Shown in pieces: positions 13,811-14,437 of a stretch of 14,437 bases of DNA. Position 1 is the stretch's first letter, and each line of letters opens with the position of its first letter. The DNA is from an uncultured Propionibacteriaceae bacterium (GTDB lineage Bacteria > Actinomycetota > Actinomycetes > Propionibacteriales > Propionibacteriaceae): positions 1 through 14,437 of the forward strand of contig CAMCJC010000024.1 of assembly GCA_945875065.1 (NCBI GenBank), in the 5' to 3' direction. The position numbers and the translations under genes were made by a program. The notes beneath the pieces were generated by a model that worked only from the letters and a program-made list of their open reading frames with translations, made no database searches and was not told the origin of the DNA.

Positions 13811-14436
13811 GGCCTGGTGGCTTTGACCCAGTCTCGCAGTGTGTGAGTGCCACGGCCGTCGTCGATGGCCTCCCGAACGTCCGCCAGGCACGCCCGCAGC
13901 TGCTCGGTCAGCGGCTCATCGTGGCTAACCCCCCGGTACGCCAGCAACGCCGCCGCGGCGTTCAGGGTCACGATGTCGCGGACCGGGCCCGGCTGACCGC
14001 CCAGAACCGCCCATACGACCTCCGCGTTGTGGGTCGGGTCGCCGCCGACCAAGGCCTTCGGCTCGGCGGGTTCCAGGCCCAACTCGGCCGGGTCGAGCGT
14101 CGTCGCGGTGACGCGCCCGTCGGCCAGCAGCCACACGTTCGACGGCGACGTCGTGGTCAGTTCGTCGAGACCATCGAAGCCCCTGAAAACCAGGCCACGC
14201 AGGCCCCGCTCCGCGAGCACGCGAGCGACGATCGGTGCGATCGTGTCGTCGGCGACGCCCAGCGCGATCGCCTTCGGCCGCGCCGGGTTGGATAGCGGCC
14301 CTAGAAAGTTGAACGTCGTGTTGATCGCCAGGTGCCGACGCACGCCCGCGACCTGTTTCATCGCCGGGTGATACAGCTGAGCGAACAAGAACACGATCCC
14401 CACCGCGTCGAGCACCCCGGCCTGGCGGGTCGGGTC
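13807..14436 (-). CDS. trpD: Anthranilate phosphoribosyltransferase, C-terminal part (5' truncated by the window)
   Basis: The C-terminal two thirds of TrpD, which joins anthranilate and PRPP in tryptophan synthesis. Recognisable family blocks are FLFAQLYHPAMK, then VRRHLAINTTFNFLGPLSNPA, then LGVADDTIAPIVARVLAERG, DGLDELTTTSPSNVW and a VTLNAAAALL helix. The N-terminal PRPP-binding loop (usual GTGGD) and the anthranilate-binding start of the protein lie beyond the window. The frame is open to the edge, and the GTG at 14415 is an internal valine. No other trp genes are nearby, as in mycobacteria, where trpD also stands alone next to the DnaQ-UvrC fusion gene. Confidence 0.96.
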   Translation of the reverse strand, partial: DPTRQAGVLDAVGIVFLFAQLYHPAMKQVAGVRRHLAINTTFNFLGPLSNPARPKAIALGVADDTIAPIVARVLAERGLRGLVFRGFDGLDELTTTSPSNVWLLADGRVTATTLDPAELGLEPAEPKALVGGDPTHNAEVVWAVLGGQPGPVRDIVTLNAAAALLAYRGVSHDEPLTEQLRACLADVREAIDDGRGTHTLRDWVKATRP

Positions 14437-14437
14437 G

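Overview
The window comes from the chromosome of a high-GC actinobacterium (Actinomycetota). Coding density is near 100 percent, third codon positions are strongly G/C, starts include GTG, and -10 elements have the TANNNT form usual in this phylum. The gene set (PknL-type PASTA kinase, class II DAHP synthase, MacRS-like two-component pair, PlsC acyltransferase, NlpC/P60 hydrolase, DnaQ-UvrC fusion, TrpD) is typically actinobacterial. Family is not resolved; Propionibacteriaceae-like is a guess.

Layout. 2-754 (+) is the C-terminal membrane part of a CtpE-like P-type ATPase. It converges with a degenerate ThiE-like gene (747-1322, -). A PASTA Ser/Thr kinase (1441-3549, +) and an EamA/DMT transporter (3584-4498, +) follow. 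A minus-strand block then reads, from its upstream end: a 67-residue four-cysteine protein (9975-9772), NlpC/P60 hydrolase (9729-8635), 1-acylglycerol-3-phosphate acyltransferase (8625-7876), MacS-like histidine kinase (7879-6698), MacR-like regulator (6697-6032) and class II DAHP synthase (5972-4587). On the plus strand, a DEDDh exonuclease/GIY-YIG/UvrC-like gene (10040-11808) is broken by an apparent one-base deletion near 11031. It converges on a cyclophilin (12215-11706, -). Divergent from the cyclophilin is a membrane protein with a C-terminal sunset domain (12363-13178, +), then an orphan A24 prepilin peptidase (13208-13810, +), which shares its stop-codon bases with trpD (13807 to the window end, -).

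The order and strands kinase(+), DAHP synthase(-), PlsC(-), NlpC/P60(-), DnaQ-UvrC(+), trpD(-) match, from memory, the M. tuberculosis segment Rv2176 to Rv2192c. So this looks like an old actinobacterial neighbourhood joining envelope growth and aromatic amino acid synthesis, with lineage-specific genes inserted. I see no mobile element, CRISPR array, tRNA, rRNA or riboswitch, and no gap between genes above 150 bases.

The less ordinary signals are non-coding. Five genes have a TAGNNT hexamer 6-7 nt before ATG and no Shine-Dalgarno, which suggests leaderless transcripts. The cyclophilin/sunset divergent promoters sit at the edges of a long interrupted palindrome. A perfect 15-bp terminator-like hairpin lies inside the exonuclease reading frame. 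I did not find a convincing new multi-gene system.
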